From contig NZ_ANBM01000004.1 in NCBI RefSeq assembly GCF_002100115.1, positions 237,643-301,642 on the forward strand: a DNA stretch of 64,000 bases. The letters are read 5' to 3'. Below the pieces are notes generated by a model. That model ran no database searches, was not told the DNA's origin, and saw only the letters and a list, made by a program, of their open reading frames with translations. The stretch is from Anaerovibrio sp. JC8 (GTDB lineage Bacteria; Bacillota; Negativicutes; Selenomonadales; Selenomonadaceae). Positions 44,729 to 54,277 of the stretch are shown one piece after another; position 1 is the first letter of the stretch, and each line of letters starts with the position of its first letter. Position numbers and translations under genes: made by a program.

Positions 44729-45070
44729 TTAATATTCACGATTGAACATATTGCTTGATGCGAGACCAAAGGAATCATAGCCTCTCACAGTCTCATTGTT
44801 ACGTCTGGACTTGTTCAACCAAGAGCGAGCTTTGTGCATTATCTGCATATCAATAGGCTCAATACTTTTACGTAGAGCTACTCCCTCAGGAGAACGGGCA
44901 TACTCATGATCTGGCAGATCCTGCAACATTTCCATCAGGCGCTGGCGCTGATCCACCAAGTCCAAAAAAGTATCAATGTCTTCTTCATTAATGAACTTCA
45001 ATAACTCCTTGGTGACCGCCATATACTTTTCCCAAAGCTCCCGCTCTGTCAACTGATGCTTACCATCCAT
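44729..45070 (-). CDS. fliT: FliT-like flagellar export chaperone
   Basis: 113-residue, helical, charged protein. FliT proteins bind FliD and deliver it to the export gate. Sequence similarity is weak, as usual for this family, but the position one base after fliS is the standard one. The LVDQRQRLMEMLQ segment and a long N-terminal helix (ERELWEKYMAVTKELLKF) fit. ATG at 45070. Confidence 0.75.
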   Translation of the reverse strand: MDGKHQLTERELWEKYMAVTKELLKFINEEDIDTFLDLVDQRQRLMEMLQDLPDHEYARSPEGVALRKSIEPIDMQIMHKARSWLNKSRRNNETVRGYDSFGLASSNMFNREY

Positions 45071-45071
45071 A

Positions 45072-45458
45072 TCAAGATGCTCCCTTTTCCTTTCTGGCCT
45101 TAATCATGGCCTGAGCCCATGCGGAGCGCAGCTCCTTAATGATATCCATGCACTCCGTAACCTTCTCGGGCTTACTTCTCATATTGGCCTCCACCAGGGA
45201 ATTATACACATAATCATATAGCGGCATCAGCTGATGGGCTATCTCATATTTCATGTCCAAAGTCACACGGAATTCATTGATAATATTCTGGGCCTTCTGG
45301 AGAGAAGTATTACACTGCTCCCACTTCTTTTGTTCCATGGCCTCCAACCCTTCCTTCATAAAGCGAAGACACCCATCATAGAGCATCAGGGTAAGGGCCT
45401 CTGGGGTAGCAGTCATCACCTGCTGGCGTTTATATGCTTCTGCAGCGTTATTCATCAT
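45072..45458 (-). CDS. fliS: FliS flagellin chaperone
   Basis: 128-residue FliS that keeps flagellin unfolded for export. Typical features: the N-terminal YKRQQVMTATPEALTLMLYDGCLRFM (family 'TASPxxLxxxLYxG'), a helix starting AQNIINEFRVTLDM and a late YDYVYNSLVEAN. In Bacillus, FliS also affects the CsrA-FliW-flagellin balance. It lies between fliD (19 bases) and fliT (1 base). Confidence 0.95.
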   Translation of the reverse strand: MMNNAAEAYKRQQVMTATPEALTLMLYDGCLRFMKEGLEAMEQKKWEQCNTSLQKAQNIINEFRVTLDMKYEIAHQLMPLYDYVYNSLVEANMRSKPEKVTECMDIIKELRSAWAQAMIKARKEKGAS

Positions 45459-45477
45459 AATACAAATCTCCTAACTA

Positions 45478-48400
45478 TCAGGAAAATGAACCACTAATAT
45501 AACCAAGCTGCATATTAAGTTTGGACAACGCCACCTCCATGGCATCATAGCGCTTATACAGCTTGTTCTCATATGCAGTCATCATAGTCTTAAAGCTATT
45601 CATCTTTGTCTGCATATTGGTAATCAGCTTACCAAGATAACTCTGGTCATTAGTATCCTTAGAGGTACCGGCTATATCAGAAATTTTGGACATATGATTG
45701 GTCATCACATTGTACAGGCGGTTGGCCACACCAGTATTGGCATAATCCAGCTTGCTCTGTGCATTGGTAATCTTGTTCTTGTTTGTAGATCCGGCAATAT
45801 AGGTGCTGTCCTGATCGGAAGCAAAGAGCTGATATACACAGTCAGGATCCTCGGCCAGTGCTTTCTTCAGCTTATCAGTATCCAGAGTCAAATGTCCCTT
45901 GGTATTAGTGGTAGTAATACCAATAGATGACATGGTGTTATACTGGCTGTCAACCGCATCCACCTTGGTGTAAATTGCTTCACGCATAGCACTCACCAAG
46001 GCCTGGATTTCGCTGTTATGATAAAGGATGCCGGATTTTGCCTTCTCATTCCACTTATCTATCTGCTTTTCCGTCATTTCATCTTCCTGACGTTTGCTAA
46101 GTGGCTTGTAGTCAGAATATTTCTGCTCGGACAATTTCTCATTAAGGGAATCCAGTAGCTTGTTGTAGTCATCCACAAAGCTCTTTACGTAATCCACAAT
46201 CTTGTCCGTATCCTGACTAACACTGATAGTAGCCTTCTTTCCTACAAGATTCTCCGTAGATTCCAAGAATGTGTAGGTAACTCCAGCCACCGTCAGCTTA
46301 TTTGTATCATTGTCATATTCTTTACCATCAATGGTAACCTTGGCATTGGAACCAGCCCAGGAATGATTCTTGGCGGCTGCAGTAGCTGCATTTTCCTTCA
46401 GCCCCATCATCGAAACCAAAGCACTGCCCAAAGGATCGCTGCTTGTCAATGTAGCATATCCATGGTCATTGGTCAAGCTAAGCTGGCCAGTTTCTCCATC
46501 ATAGGACGCTTTTACCTTAATCACAGGTTCTTCCTGATCATGCTTGGTAACGGCATTAATCCTTTCAGCCAGAGTACTATAATCACCTATACTGTTGCCA
46601 TTAGCATCAAACAGGTCTTTATAAGTAATGCTTACAGTTGCCTCATTATCGCTATCGCCTACCTTAAGCGTGAATGCAACATCCGTAAGATTAACCTCTT
46701 TATCTTTGATAGTACCATCTGCACTGTTAATCTTTAATTTGCCGTCACCGCTCTTTACAGCACTAAGTCCCAAAGCCCCTGCCAGGTCATCGTCAGTACT
46801 ATGGGCATTAACACGGGTGATTCCCTTAGTGGCATCCGTGGTCTTGTAAGCAACAGATGTCGGGTCCCCTGGAGCCAAAGTGAGTTTTGTAGCAATTTTA
46901 ATAGCCGAATCGTTTTTATCGGTCAAAGATATTTCACCGTTAGGGTTCAACAGGCTAAACTCCCCAGTGGAACTATCATACGCAGCAGTTATGCTCAAAT
47001 GGTTAGCACTGGCCACTGCATTAATTTTAGTTGCTAAGGCACTTAAATCATTTTGTGATACCTGAACACTATGTTCCTGGGAATCTTTCAACAACTCTCG
47101 CTTTACACCGTCTTGATCCCTATAGTAAAACAATCCGTTGCCTTCAGAATCAGGTTCCATGCCAGCAAAGTTGATTACATCACCATAAGTCACATCAACC
47201 GTAGCTGTTTTGAGAGTACCGTCTTCATTTTTGCTACCATCACTAATATTAAAGCTAAACAGCGTCTTTCCGGCGTATGTACCATTATAATAATTGGCCA
47301 TATTATCGTAGGAATAAGGAATAGTCGCACCTGAAATCCCTGTGCCATCCTGTTTAACCTTCATGGTTATTGTTGTTTTGCCGTTTTGCCTATCCTTTTG
47401 TATGGTGGATGTTATTCCCAAAAATTCCCCAAAGCTTTTATCATCATTTGTGTTAGTAACTGTTTCATATTTAATTGAAGGTGAATTAACAAGGTTCAAG
47501 CTGCTAATCAGTGTCTCAGCTACAGACTTATCTGCGCCGGCACCCAATGCAGTAAAATTGGCCTGACCTGTAGGATTGGTCACCGAGAAGCTGTCCTTGG
47601 CTGCATCATAAGCTGCCGTAATCCCCAACCCGGTGTCTGTAATCTTGTCAGCAAAGTCATTGAGGTCAGCTTTGCTGTTCAGATTCTTTTTCTTCCCAAC
47701 ATCGTCTAGATTGAACAGCTCATTTAACGTAAAATTAATAGTTTTAACGGAGCCATCTGCAGGATTACCCTCTCCATCTTTTTTCCCATTACTAAGGCTC
47801 ATGGAGAAAACTGCCACGTCAGCCCCAGTAACAGCACCAGTGCCAGCATCCTTGGTAACGCTGTAGGTTCCTAAAGTTCCAACAGTCTTGCCAGACGCAT
47901 CAACCTGGGTAACCGTAATATCGTATGCATTATCCCCAGTTTTAACTGAGGTAGCCTTTAATCCCAATACATCCTTTAAGCTAACAGACACATCACTACG
48001 GGTAATTCCACTGGACTCAGTAATGGTCTTCATGGTGTTATCTGCCTTAAAATCGATACGAGATCCCATCTCACCAGAAGCCGCATCAAAAGCACCCAGA
48101 TTGAGGTTATTCATCAATTTGGCTGTAAGAGCATTATCTGCCGTAAGACCAATGATATTCTTCTCACCACTTGTCTTGTTGTAGAAGCTAAAGGAATCAT
48201 TGGCGGTATCGTAGCCGCCTTGGATATTAGCACCCGTTCTGGCTATGGCACTGGCAAAATCATTAAGAGTCTTTTCACCCTCAAACAATTCATCATAAGT
48301 ATAAGTAAGCGTATACTCCTTGGCATTATCACCGGCAGTATCCTTTAACCGCAGAGATATGGCTATACTGTCGCCATTCACAGTAGTTGAACCATTGAGC

Positions 48401-48894
48401 TTGTAGGTGCCAACCCCATCTGCACTCTCACCAGTCTTTTCCACCTTCTTGAACAACACGTCCTTCAGCAGATTGCTGTGGGATGCATCTGTATTTTCTC
48501 TGGTAACACCGTAGTTTACCATTTTACCAGGTGTTTCTGGATCTTCATACTGTGTGGTCTGCAAATAAGCATTGCTGGCTACAGATGTAATTGTAACAGT
48601 ATGATTCATAGCTGCAGCAGCACCATTGGCAGTAGCAGTTACCACGCTGCTGTTGGAGCTGGTTGCCTGCATGGCGTTCATGTTTGACTGCATTTTGTAG
48701 TCAGACAAAGTGCCATACTTATATGTGGTCAAATCATTATATACATCATTATATGCTTCTTTCAGCCAGGTGTTTGCAATTTCCTGCTGTTCCATCTTGT
48801 CATACTGCTTGTTTTTGCCGGACATGCCCATCTTAACCAAAGACTCAATGTCCAGACCAGAGCCTGACAAGCCATAAATTCCATTTACGCCCAT
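45478..48894 (-). CDS. fliD: FliD filament cap protein, greatly enlarged
   Basis: 1,138 residues, against the usual 450-700. The N-terminus (MGVNGIYGLSGSGLDIESLV) and the C-terminal 250 residues (KIVDYVKSFVDDYNKLLDSLNEKL, SIGITTTNTKGHLTLD, KRYDAMEVALSKLNMQLGYI) are standard FliD. Between them, about 150-880, are four diverged copies of a module of about 150 residues, each ending in the pattern 'DFA..I ... I...YD...D.FS..N'. The extra modules would enlarge the exposed D2/D3 cap legs, possibly for mucin or plant-fibre adhesion (inference). Start ATG at 48894. Confidence 0.93.
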   Translation of the reverse strand: MGVNGIYGLSGSGLDIESLVKMGMSGKNKQYDKMEQQEIANTWLKEAYNDVYNDLTTYKYGTLSDYKMQSNMNAMQATSSNSSVVTATANGAAAAMNHTVTITSVASNAYLQTTQYEDPETPGKMVNYGVTRENTDASHSNLLKDVLFKKVEKTGESADGVGTYKLNGSTTVNGDSIAISLRLKDTAGDNAKEYTLTYTYDELFEGEKTLNDFASAIARTGANIQGGYDTANDSFSFYNKTSGEKNIIGLTADNALTAKLMNNLNLGAFDAASGEMGSRIDFKADNTMKTITESSGITRSDVSVSLKDVLGLKATSVKTGDNAYDITVTQVDASGKTVGTLGTYSVTKDAGTGAVTGADVAVFSMSLSNGKKDGEGNPADGSVKTINFTLNELFNLDDVGKKKNLNSKADLNDFADKITDTGLGITAAYDAAKDSFSVTNPTGQANFTALGAGADKSVAETLISSLNLVNSPSIKYETVTNTNDDKSFGEFLGITSTIQKDRQNGKTTITMKVKQDGTGISGATIPYSYDNMANYYNGTYAGKTLFSFNISDGSKNEDGTLKTATVDVTYGDVINFAGMEPDSEGNGLFYYRDQDGVKRELLKDSQEHSVQVSQNDLSALATKINAVASANHLSITAAYDSSTGEFSLLNPNGEISLTDKNDSAIKIATKLTLAPGDPTSVAYKTTDATKGITRVNAHSTDDDLAGALGLSAVKSGDGKLKINSADGTIKDKEVNLTDVAFTLKVGDSDNEATVSITYKDLFDANGNSIGDYSTLAERINAVTKHDQEEPVIKVKASYDGETGQLSLTNDHGYATLTSSDPLGSALVSMMGLKENAATAAAKNHSWAGSNAKVTIDGKEYDNDTNKLTVAGVTYTFLESTENLVGKKATISVSQDTDKIVDYVKSFVDDYNKLLDSLNEKLSEQKYSDYKPLSKRQEDEMTEKQIDKWNEKAKSGILYHNSEIQALVSAMREAIYTKVDAVDSQYNTMSSIGITTTNTKGHLTLDTDKLKKALAEDPDCVYQLFASDQDSTYIAGSTNKNKITNAQSKLDYANTGVANRLYNVMTNHMSKISDIAGTSKDTNDQSYLGKLITNMQTKMNSFKTMMTAYENKLYKRYDAMEVALSKLNMQLGYISGSFS

Positions 48895-48909
48895 TTTAAG
48901 GACCCCCTT

Positions 48910-49365
48910 TTACGCATTACGATCGAGGAAAGCACCCAGCCACTCCTGGGCCTTTATCATACCCTCTACCATTTCCTCAGGTGGGTATTCCTTAATAACC
49001 TCTTTTGTCTCCTTGTCTATCATCTTGACAGACATTACATTTACTTCCTTGTGATACTGGAACTCAAGATTACAGTTGAGCTTGCTCATAAGCTCATTGA
49101 GCTCCTTTGTCATTTCACTGACAAATTCCTCATTGATGTTGTCCAGAGCCTGACGCTTTGGATCCTGTTCTTTTTCTTCGTTGTCTGTCTGACCTGCCTC
49201 GCTGGCTGTAGCAACCTTTTCCGGGGTCTGAGCCTCATCCGGCTTTATTTCAACAGGCGCCACCTTGCTTTCAACTGGCTCCGCTGTCCTTTTCTGGCTA
49301 GCCCCGCTATCCATTGCTGAAACAACAACTGCAGCAGCTGTCATGTCTGAAATGCTTCCTACCAC
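48910..49365 (-). CDS. flaG: FlaG family flagellar protein
   Basis: FlaG-family protein of unknown mechanism that affects filament length. The C-terminal domain is diagnostic: KELNELMSKLNCNLEFQYHKE, VNVMSVKMIDKETKEVIKEYPPEE. The N-terminal 60 residues are a low-complexity Ala/Glu linker. I prefer GTG 49365, 7 bases after GGAGGG; the in-frame ATG at 49380 has its nearest AAGGA 15 bases away, but would add only five residues. Located between csrA and fliD as in Bacillus relatives. Confidence 0.9.
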   Translation of the reverse strand: MVGSISDMTAAAVVVSAMDSGASQKRTAEPVESKVAPVEIKPDEAQTPEKVATASEAGQTDNEEKEQDPKRQALDNINEEFVSEMTKELNELMSKLNCNLEFQYHKEVNVMSVKMIDKETKEVIKEYPPEEMVEGMIKAQEWLGAFLDRNA

Positions 49366-49399
49366 TTTGAATCCCTCCATAGAAAATACTTTTAATCCT

Positions 49400-49621
49400 T
49401 TATTTCGGTAATGCCTGGGACAAATCTATATTATCTGCTGGAGCAGCAGCTTTACGGTTTTCTTCCTTAATAACCCTATAAATTTCTCCTCTATATACCT
49501 TTACATTGCGGGGAGCGTCGATGGCTATACGCACATTGTCGCCGTTCACCTCAACAATGTTGATAACTATATCGTCCCCAATCATAATCTGTTGCTTGGG
49601 GTGTCTTGTAAGTACCAGCAT
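49400..49621 (-). CDS. csrA: CsrA translational regulator
   Basis: 73-residue CsrA: MLVLTRHPKQQIMIGDDIVINIV, then VRIAIDAPRNVKVYRGEIY with the RNA-contacting VxR/IAI strand and the downstream arginine. It dimerises, binds GGA in hairpin loops and blocks ribosome access; in Bacillus its main target is the flagellin leader. The flagellin leaders in this window carry such hairpins. AGGAGG precedes the ATG at 49621, and the gene follows fliW by 3 bases. Confidence 0.96.
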   Translation of the reverse strand: MLVLTRHPKQQIMIGDDIVINIVEVNGDNVRIAIDAPRNVKVYRGEIYRVIKEENRKAAAPADNIDLSQALPK

Positions 49622-49624
49622 GGC

Positions 49625-50068
49625 CTATTCCTCCTTCTTCTCAGGGAACAGTCTATGCTTTGTTGTATAATTGGTCTTTTCAAGCACAACCTGCTTTGCC
49701 TTCATGTTCGACTGATTAATAACGATAGGTGCCAGCAAGTTTGCTGTCATATTTGGAATCCCTGTAGGGGGAATAGTAATGAGAGAACATACCAGCACAT
49801 CAGCATCATTGGTAATACCAAGATTCTCCATGTTGGCATCGTCCAGTTCAAAGGTATAATCCGGGAAAAATACAAACGGATCGGTCATGAGAAAGGCCAG
49901 TTCCGGTGTAGATGCCGACTGCAAAAACAGATATGGACTTTCCGCATCATATGGGAGAATGGCAAAATCCCTTTCATCCTCAAATGCCGGAATACCATGT
50001 TCAAAGGTAACAATAGACTTTTCTTCAACTTCAATTTCACCAAATCTGGTAGTACTGAGCTTTCTCAT
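49625..50068 (-). CDS. fliW: FliW, CsrA antagonist
   Basis: 147-residue FliW. It binds CsrA allosterically and flagellin competitively: when flagellin is secreted, freed FliW sequesters CsrA and flagellin translation resumes. Family features: FGEIEVEEKSIVTFEHGIPAFE near the N-terminus, PYLFLQS, LITIPP and NLLAPIVIN. The gene pair fliW-csrA is arranged as in Bacillus. The C-terminal tail is charged. A two-hairpin repeat separates it from yviE upstream. Confidence 0.95.
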   Translation of the reverse strand: MRKLSTTRFGEIEVEEKSIVTFEHGIPAFEDERDFAILPYDAESPYLFLQSASTPELAFLMTDPFVFFPDYTFELDDANMENLGITNDADVLVCSLITIPPTGIPNMTANLLAPIVINQSNMKAKQVVLEKTNYTTKHRLFPEKKEE

Positions 50069-50086
50069 TAATTGCCTCCGTATTTA

Positions 50087-50139
50087 CACCTCATCCGTCA
50101 GTTCTATCGAACTGACACCTTCCCCTCAAGGGGAAGGCT
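50087..50139. repeat. Two-hairpin intergenic repeat
   Basis: Two perfect palindromes in tandem: an 8-bp stem GTCAGTTC / GAACTGAC (50097-50116) and an 8-bp stem CCTTCCCC / GGGGAAGG with loop TCAA (50118-50137). The segment starts CACCTCATCCG. From memory, units of this design are common as dispersed REP-like repeats in Firmicutes; copy number elsewhere cannot be seen. It reaches into the stop codon of yviE. Confidence 0.7.
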
Positions 50140-50731
50140 AAACTCTCATATCATAACGACCAACGGAAATCCATTGGTTTACATAACCTTTTTTAGCCAG
50201 GGTGGTCTGAGCAGAGCCTGGGCGAATCTCAATCTCAGGAGTAGCCGTGGACTGGATACTGGTGGTATCACTGCCCGGGTCCATCCTACCCTTTATCTCA
50301 GAAGGGTGTACGGTAAATTCCGGATCTGGAATCTTCACTGCCTCCCACTTCGGCCACTGCAATATCTCTCCCCTCAGCCGAGACTTGGCTTCATTGCCGA
50401 TAAGATTAGCCCCGGGATGGGCGCCATTCTTGGCATAATTCCAAGCAGAACGGGTAAGTCTTGAGGTATTGGCCTGTACATCACTGAAACCTTCCCCACC
50501 GTATTTCTTGGCAAAATCATCGTGATTTAAAAACCCATACGCCTTGCGGGAATTGTAAGTATCAATATCTACCTCCACCAAGGTGGCGGCCACATCCGCC
50601 AGCGGTGGATCATAGTGACGATGGAGCTCCGCCGGGCGAAAGGTATTCTTTATGGCCAGGGCCTGCTCCTGATGAATACTGATCTGAGGCAGCTCATGAC
50701 TAATATTCAAATATTTCATTTCTGCCAACAT
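50138..50731 (-). CDS. yviE: YviE-like protein (DUF6470)
   Basis: 197-residue protein of unknown function found between flgL and fliW in Bacillus and relatives. Supporting sequence: ISIHQEQALAIKNTF near the N-terminus (the family 'L.I.Q..A.I.I.' start), ADVAATLVEVDIDTYNSRKAYGF, and a late INQWISVGRYDMRV-like end (here VNQWISVGRYD). I chose ATG 50731, 6 bases after AGAGGTG, over GTG 50740, which lacks a site. Possibly a structural or export-related flagellar protein. Confidence 0.85.
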   Translation of the reverse strand: MLAEMKYLNISHELPQISIHQEQALAIKNTFRPAELHRHYDPPLADVAATLVEVDIDTYNSRKAYGFLNHDDFAKKYGGEGFSDVQANTSRLTRSAWNYAKNGAHPGANLIGNEAKSRLRGEILQWPKWEAVKIPDPEFTVHPSEIKGRMDPGSDTTSIQSTATPEIEIRPGSAQTTLAKKGYVNQWISVGRYDMRV

Positions 50732-50776
50732 AGTATTCACCTCTTTAATATATTTTCGAAAAGTTAATCAGAAATA

Positions 50777-52108
50777 TTAATGTAAGTAATCTGCCAGGGT
50801 ACCAGGCAAAATCTTGGACCCTACGGAGAGGGACAAGCTGTAAATTGTCTGATACTCCATAAGCATGGTAGCCAGCTTGGCCACATCGGTGCTGGACACA
50901 TCTGTAATATCGCTGGTAATGGACTCATCCTGGGTGGTGAGCATATCCGATGCTGCGCTATAGGCCTGCTGGCGGGCAGCCATAGTAGTCTGAGCGCCCA
51001 AAACAGTAGCATGTGCAGTATCACTGATGGTAAGGCCATCGTTGGCAGTCCAATGATAATCCGCAGAATCAATCTTAGCTACAGTATATAACAAATCATT
51101 TAACATTGCTGTACCAGTGGCTGGGCTGTTACCATAATCGAAAATGTCACTGCCAAAAACATCCTGACCGGTCTGATTAACTGTATCTGTGGCCTTATCT
51201 ATGCCACCAGTCTTCTTTACCATGGAAATATACTTGGCATCGCCCTTATAGGTAACAATATACTGCTCGGTGGTAGCAAATTTTACTTCGACATTCTGTC
51301 CCTCAACAGTTACGTTACCCCGCCAGTTATCACCAACATTAGCAGTGCCTTGAATAATAACACCATTTTCCTTAAAGTTATCACTGACTGGAAAAGCACC
51401 GCCTAAATCGCCCACTTGCTTGCCCGCAAGCTTTGCAGGATCAAGATAATTAGGGTCAGACGTATCTATGTCCTTAAAACCATTCTCCACAAAGTCCTTG
51501 GTGTATATTCTACCATCCTTAACATTCATATAATAAACATTGTTGTCATTATTAACGTCAACGAGCTTTAACATCTGACTAACAGAACCTGTCTCACCCA
51601 CGTTAGTGAAAAACTTCGCCTGGGCTTCACTAAGAGTCTTAGTCTCACCACGTTTTTGTTTATCGCGGCTAATCTCAAACGGCATAGTGGTGTCGGACTG
51701 ACCGGAGAATAGATAGCGGTCACCAATCTGGGCATTCATATCCGCTACTACCTCCTGAACACTGGCCAACAGCTCCTTGGCAATGTCCTTCATATCGTTC
51801 TCGTTGTTGGTAGAGTTGCCGGCGGCTACTACCTTCCCCTTAAACTCCTTCATTCTCTCAGTTACATTAACCAATGACGCATCACTGTTCTTCATCCAAG
51901 AAACTGCAGTAGTAATATCCTCCTGGAACTGCTCCACATTGGTAAGAGAATTTTTATATCTTAAATATTTGGAATAACCTACCGCATCGTCAGAGGCCCG
52001 ATGGAGCTTCTTGCCATCGCTCTGCTCAAACAGCTTGGTATACTGCTCATAGGAGCCATTGAGCTGCTTTAGGTAGTTATTGGTCATCATTGTGCTGCTT
52101 ATACGCAT
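50777..52108 (-). CDS. flgL: FlgL hook-filament junction protein (HAP3)
   Basis: 443-residue FlgL. The N-terminus (MRISSTMMTNNYLKQLNGSYEQ, RASDDAVGYSKYLRYKNSL) and C-terminus (YQTIYSLSLSVGSKILPGTLADYL) are the flagellin-like D0/D1 helices of FlgL, and GDRYLFSGQSDTTMPF is typical of HAP3. The central domain is longer than in enteric FlgL (about 317 residues). It joins FlgK to the filament. ATG at 52108, 28 bases after flgK. Confidence 0.94.
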   Translation of the reverse strand: MRISSTMMTNNYLKQLNGSYEQYTKLFEQSDGKKLHRASDDAVGYSKYLRYKNSLTNVEQFQEDITTAVSWMKNSDASLVNVTERMKEFKGKVVAAGNSTNNENDMKDIAKELLASVQEVVADMNAQIGDRYLFSGQSDTTMPFEISRDKQKRGETKTLSEAQAKFFTNVGETGSVSQMLKLVDVNNDNNVYYMNVKDGRIYTKDFVENGFKDIDTSDPNYLDPAKLAGKQVGDLGGAFPVSDNFKENGVIIQGTANVGDNWRGNVTVEGQNVEVKFATTEQYIVTYKGDAKYISMVKKTGGIDKATDTVNQTGQDVFGSDIFDYGNSPATGTAMLNDLLYTVAKIDSADYHWTANDGLTISDTAHATVLGAQTTMAARQQAYSAASDMLTTQDESITSDITDVSSTDVAKLATMLMEYQTIYSLSLSVGSKILPGTLADYLH

Positions 52109-52136
52109 AATCTATACCTTACCTTTCTTTGGTCAA

Positions 52137-53768
52137 TTATCTGCCAACTACGCCTGTGCTGTTAATAAGTCTGTCCAACATCTCATCCATGGTGGTGAGA
52201 CAGCGGGAGCAGGCTGCATAGCCCTGCTGATAAGTAATCATATTGGTAAGCTCCTCATCCCAGTTTACACCGGAAGTGGATTCTCTAAGATTTTCTATCT
52301 GAGTCATAAGGTCACTTTGGAATTCTACCTTATTATTCATATTTTCAGTAGCACCGCCCAAGGTGGTCATGCTGGTGTTGTAGTAACTATAGAAAGACTC
52401 ATCACCAATGGCACGTTTGCCGCCAGCTGGAGATAGGCCATAATTTTGAGCCGCTGCTCCTGTATTTTTTAATACACAGTTAAACAGCGTACTAATCCAC
52501 ACAGCGTTGGAGCCATCAGCCACACCATTTACCTCACTTGCAGGAGACGAAGCTGCCCCATGTGCAGGATCATCACCCGTCGTATCTGTAGTAGCTCCAG
52601 AACGGGCTGCCAACAGCTTATGTCCATCAGTAGCAGTTAAATCCTGATTTATGGTGAGTTCTTTAATGATCTGGATGCCACGAAGTTGTTCGGTGTCTTT
52701 GGTCAGATATGCATCACCAGTCGTCGAATCAGTCACCCAAGTATATTCCACTCCAGTCTGGCCATAGAAGTTGCCACCCTTCTTAATCTGGCCGCTAGTT
52801 TCTTCAAGGGTGTAGCCCGCTTTATGCTGGGCATTAAGGGTGCTCAGGAGGAACCCGGCCATATTGGCTAATCTATCAATATACTCCTTATCCTCATATA
52901 CAGCCTGTATCTGACCATACAGTTCACCATTGCCAGGATTAAACTGAATATCAGATTCCTTAATCAAAAGAGTGTAGTCACTGACACCATATACCTTGTT
53001 ATTTAATGGGGCAGATGCGGCAATGGTCACCTTGCTGGTACCATTTACCAGGGTAGTACCGTTACATACCAGATTGTACATACCATTTGGAGTTTCATTT
53101 ACGCTGATATGCATAATTCTGGACAGCTGGTCCACCAGCAAATCACGCTGGTCGCGAAGGTCGTTGGAACTGGAGCCGTCGGCCTCCTGTTCCAAAATCT
53201 GACCATTGAGAACTGTAACTCTGTCCAAAATACTATTTACATTATCTACACTGAGAAGAATCTCACCATATACGGATTCAATCTGGGACTGAACCTGGGT
53301 TGCGGTGGCATTCAGTGTCTCAGCGAAATTATAACCGGCATTGATAACATTCTGACGGCTGGAAGCGGTACTTGCTGTGGTAGAGCAGTCCACCCATGCC
53401 TGATAGAATTTCTCCATGGAATCCTGGAGAGCATTGTCATCGGAATCGTTGAAAATGGTCTCCAGCTTGGAATAATTCTTTGCTTTGGCATTGTAGTAGC
53501 CATCGTTGGTGTTTTCCTTCCAGTACTGACGGTCAGCATAAATATCTCTTGCCCGGTTAATACCATAGACACCTACGCCGCTACCAATCTGATTGGCCCG
53601 GGAATAGGACCAGATAGTCTGGGAACGGGTTGCCACAGAATTAACCTGCTGACGGGAATAGCCCTCGGTACTGGAATTACTGATATTGTGACCTACTGTG
53701 TTTAAGCCTACTCTGTTGTTCTGAATACCACTTACCATGGTATTGAGGCCGTGAAATGTGCTTAACAT
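52137..53768 (-). CDS. flgK: FlgK hook-filament junction protein (HAP1)
   Basis: 543-residue FlgK. The N-terminus has FHGLNTMVSGIQNNRVGLNTVGHNISNSSTEGYSRQ, the family's rod/hook signature. NGQILEQEADGSSSNDLRDQRDLLVDQLS is the characteristic 'N.LRDQRD.L...LS' motif. The C-terminus (ELTNMITYQQGYAACSRCLTTMDEMLDRLIN) is the conserved D0 helix. It links the hook to FlgL. ATG at 53768 after AGGAGAG. Normal length. Confidence 0.96.
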   Translation of the reverse strand: MLSTFHGLNTMVSGIQNNRVGLNTVGHNISNSSTEGYSRQQVNSVATRSQTIWSYSRANQIGSGVGVYGINRARDIYADRQYWKENTNDGYYNAKAKNYSKLETIFNDSDDNALQDSMEKFYQAWVDCSTTASTASSRQNVINAGYNFAETLNATATQVQSQIESVYGEILLSVDNVNSILDRVTVLNGQILEQEADGSSSNDLRDQRDLLVDQLSRIMHISVNETPNGMYNLVCNGTTLVNGTSKVTIAASAPLNNKVYGVSDYTLLIKESDIQFNPGNGELYGQIQAVYEDKEYIDRLANMAGFLLSTLNAQHKAGYTLEETSGQIKKGGNFYGQTGVEYTWVTDSTTGDAYLTKDTEQLRGIQIIKELTINQDLTATDGHKLLAARSGATTDTTGDDPAHGAASSPASEVNGVADGSNAVWISTLFNCVLKNTGAAAQNYGLSPAGGKRAIGDESFYSYYNTSMTTLGGATENMNNKVEFQSDLMTQIENLRESTSGVNWDEELTNMITYQQGYAACSRCLTTMDEMLDRLINSTGVVGR

Positions 53769-53807
53769 AATTCTCTCTCCTGTCTCAATGTTTTTTGCCT
53801 TGAGTCC

Positions 53808-54275
53808 TCAGACTCCGGTATCAAACATCTTTCTCCCCTGAACAGGCATCCCACCGTTATCGCCCGGTGTTCCGTAGGTCACCCCCGCACTGGTCTGGGT
53901 CATTACATTGATGCTATAGTCGATAAATTTTGAATGTCTATCTAAAAATTGCATATTCCTGGAGTTTACATCCTTCAACTCCTGCAATATTTTGTCCTGT
54001 TTAATCAGCAGCGTATGGAGAACCACCTTGTCAGGCGAATTTGACTGGTCTTCCAGCCATTCTGACAGATTGCGTATATGGTTTTCTGCCATTATTTCGT
54101 CCTTGCGCTTGTCCAGGCTGCCTATATCTATCATTAATGGTTCCATTTCAGCAGACAGCTTCCTTGCTGCTTCTGCGTCAGTCTGGACCAACTTTTCCTG
54201 CTGTGCTTTTGCCAGCTCCAATAATCTTCTCAACAAAACAAGCTGCTGGCGAAGAATATCGATTATATCCTTCAT
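53808..54275 (-). CDS. flgN: FlgN-like flagellar chaperone
   Basis: 155-residue helical protein, predicted to chaperone FlgK and FlgL to the export apparatus. The N-terminal coiled-coil (IIDILRQQLVLLRRLLELAKAQQEKL) and the position just before flgK match FlgN/YvyG. The C-terminal 30 residues (TSAGVTYGTPGDNGGMP) are flexible and typical of these chaperones. It is 2 bases from a second, related gene. Confidence 0.8.
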   Translation of the reverse strand: MKDIIDILRQQLVLLRRLLELAKAQQEKLVQTDAEAARKLSAEMEPLMIDIGSLDKRKDEIMAENHIRNLSEWLEDQSNSPDKVVLHTLLIKQDKILQELKDVNSRNMQFLDRHSKFIDYSINVMTQTSAGVTYGTPGDNGGMPVQGRKMFDTGV

Positions 54276-54277
54276 GC

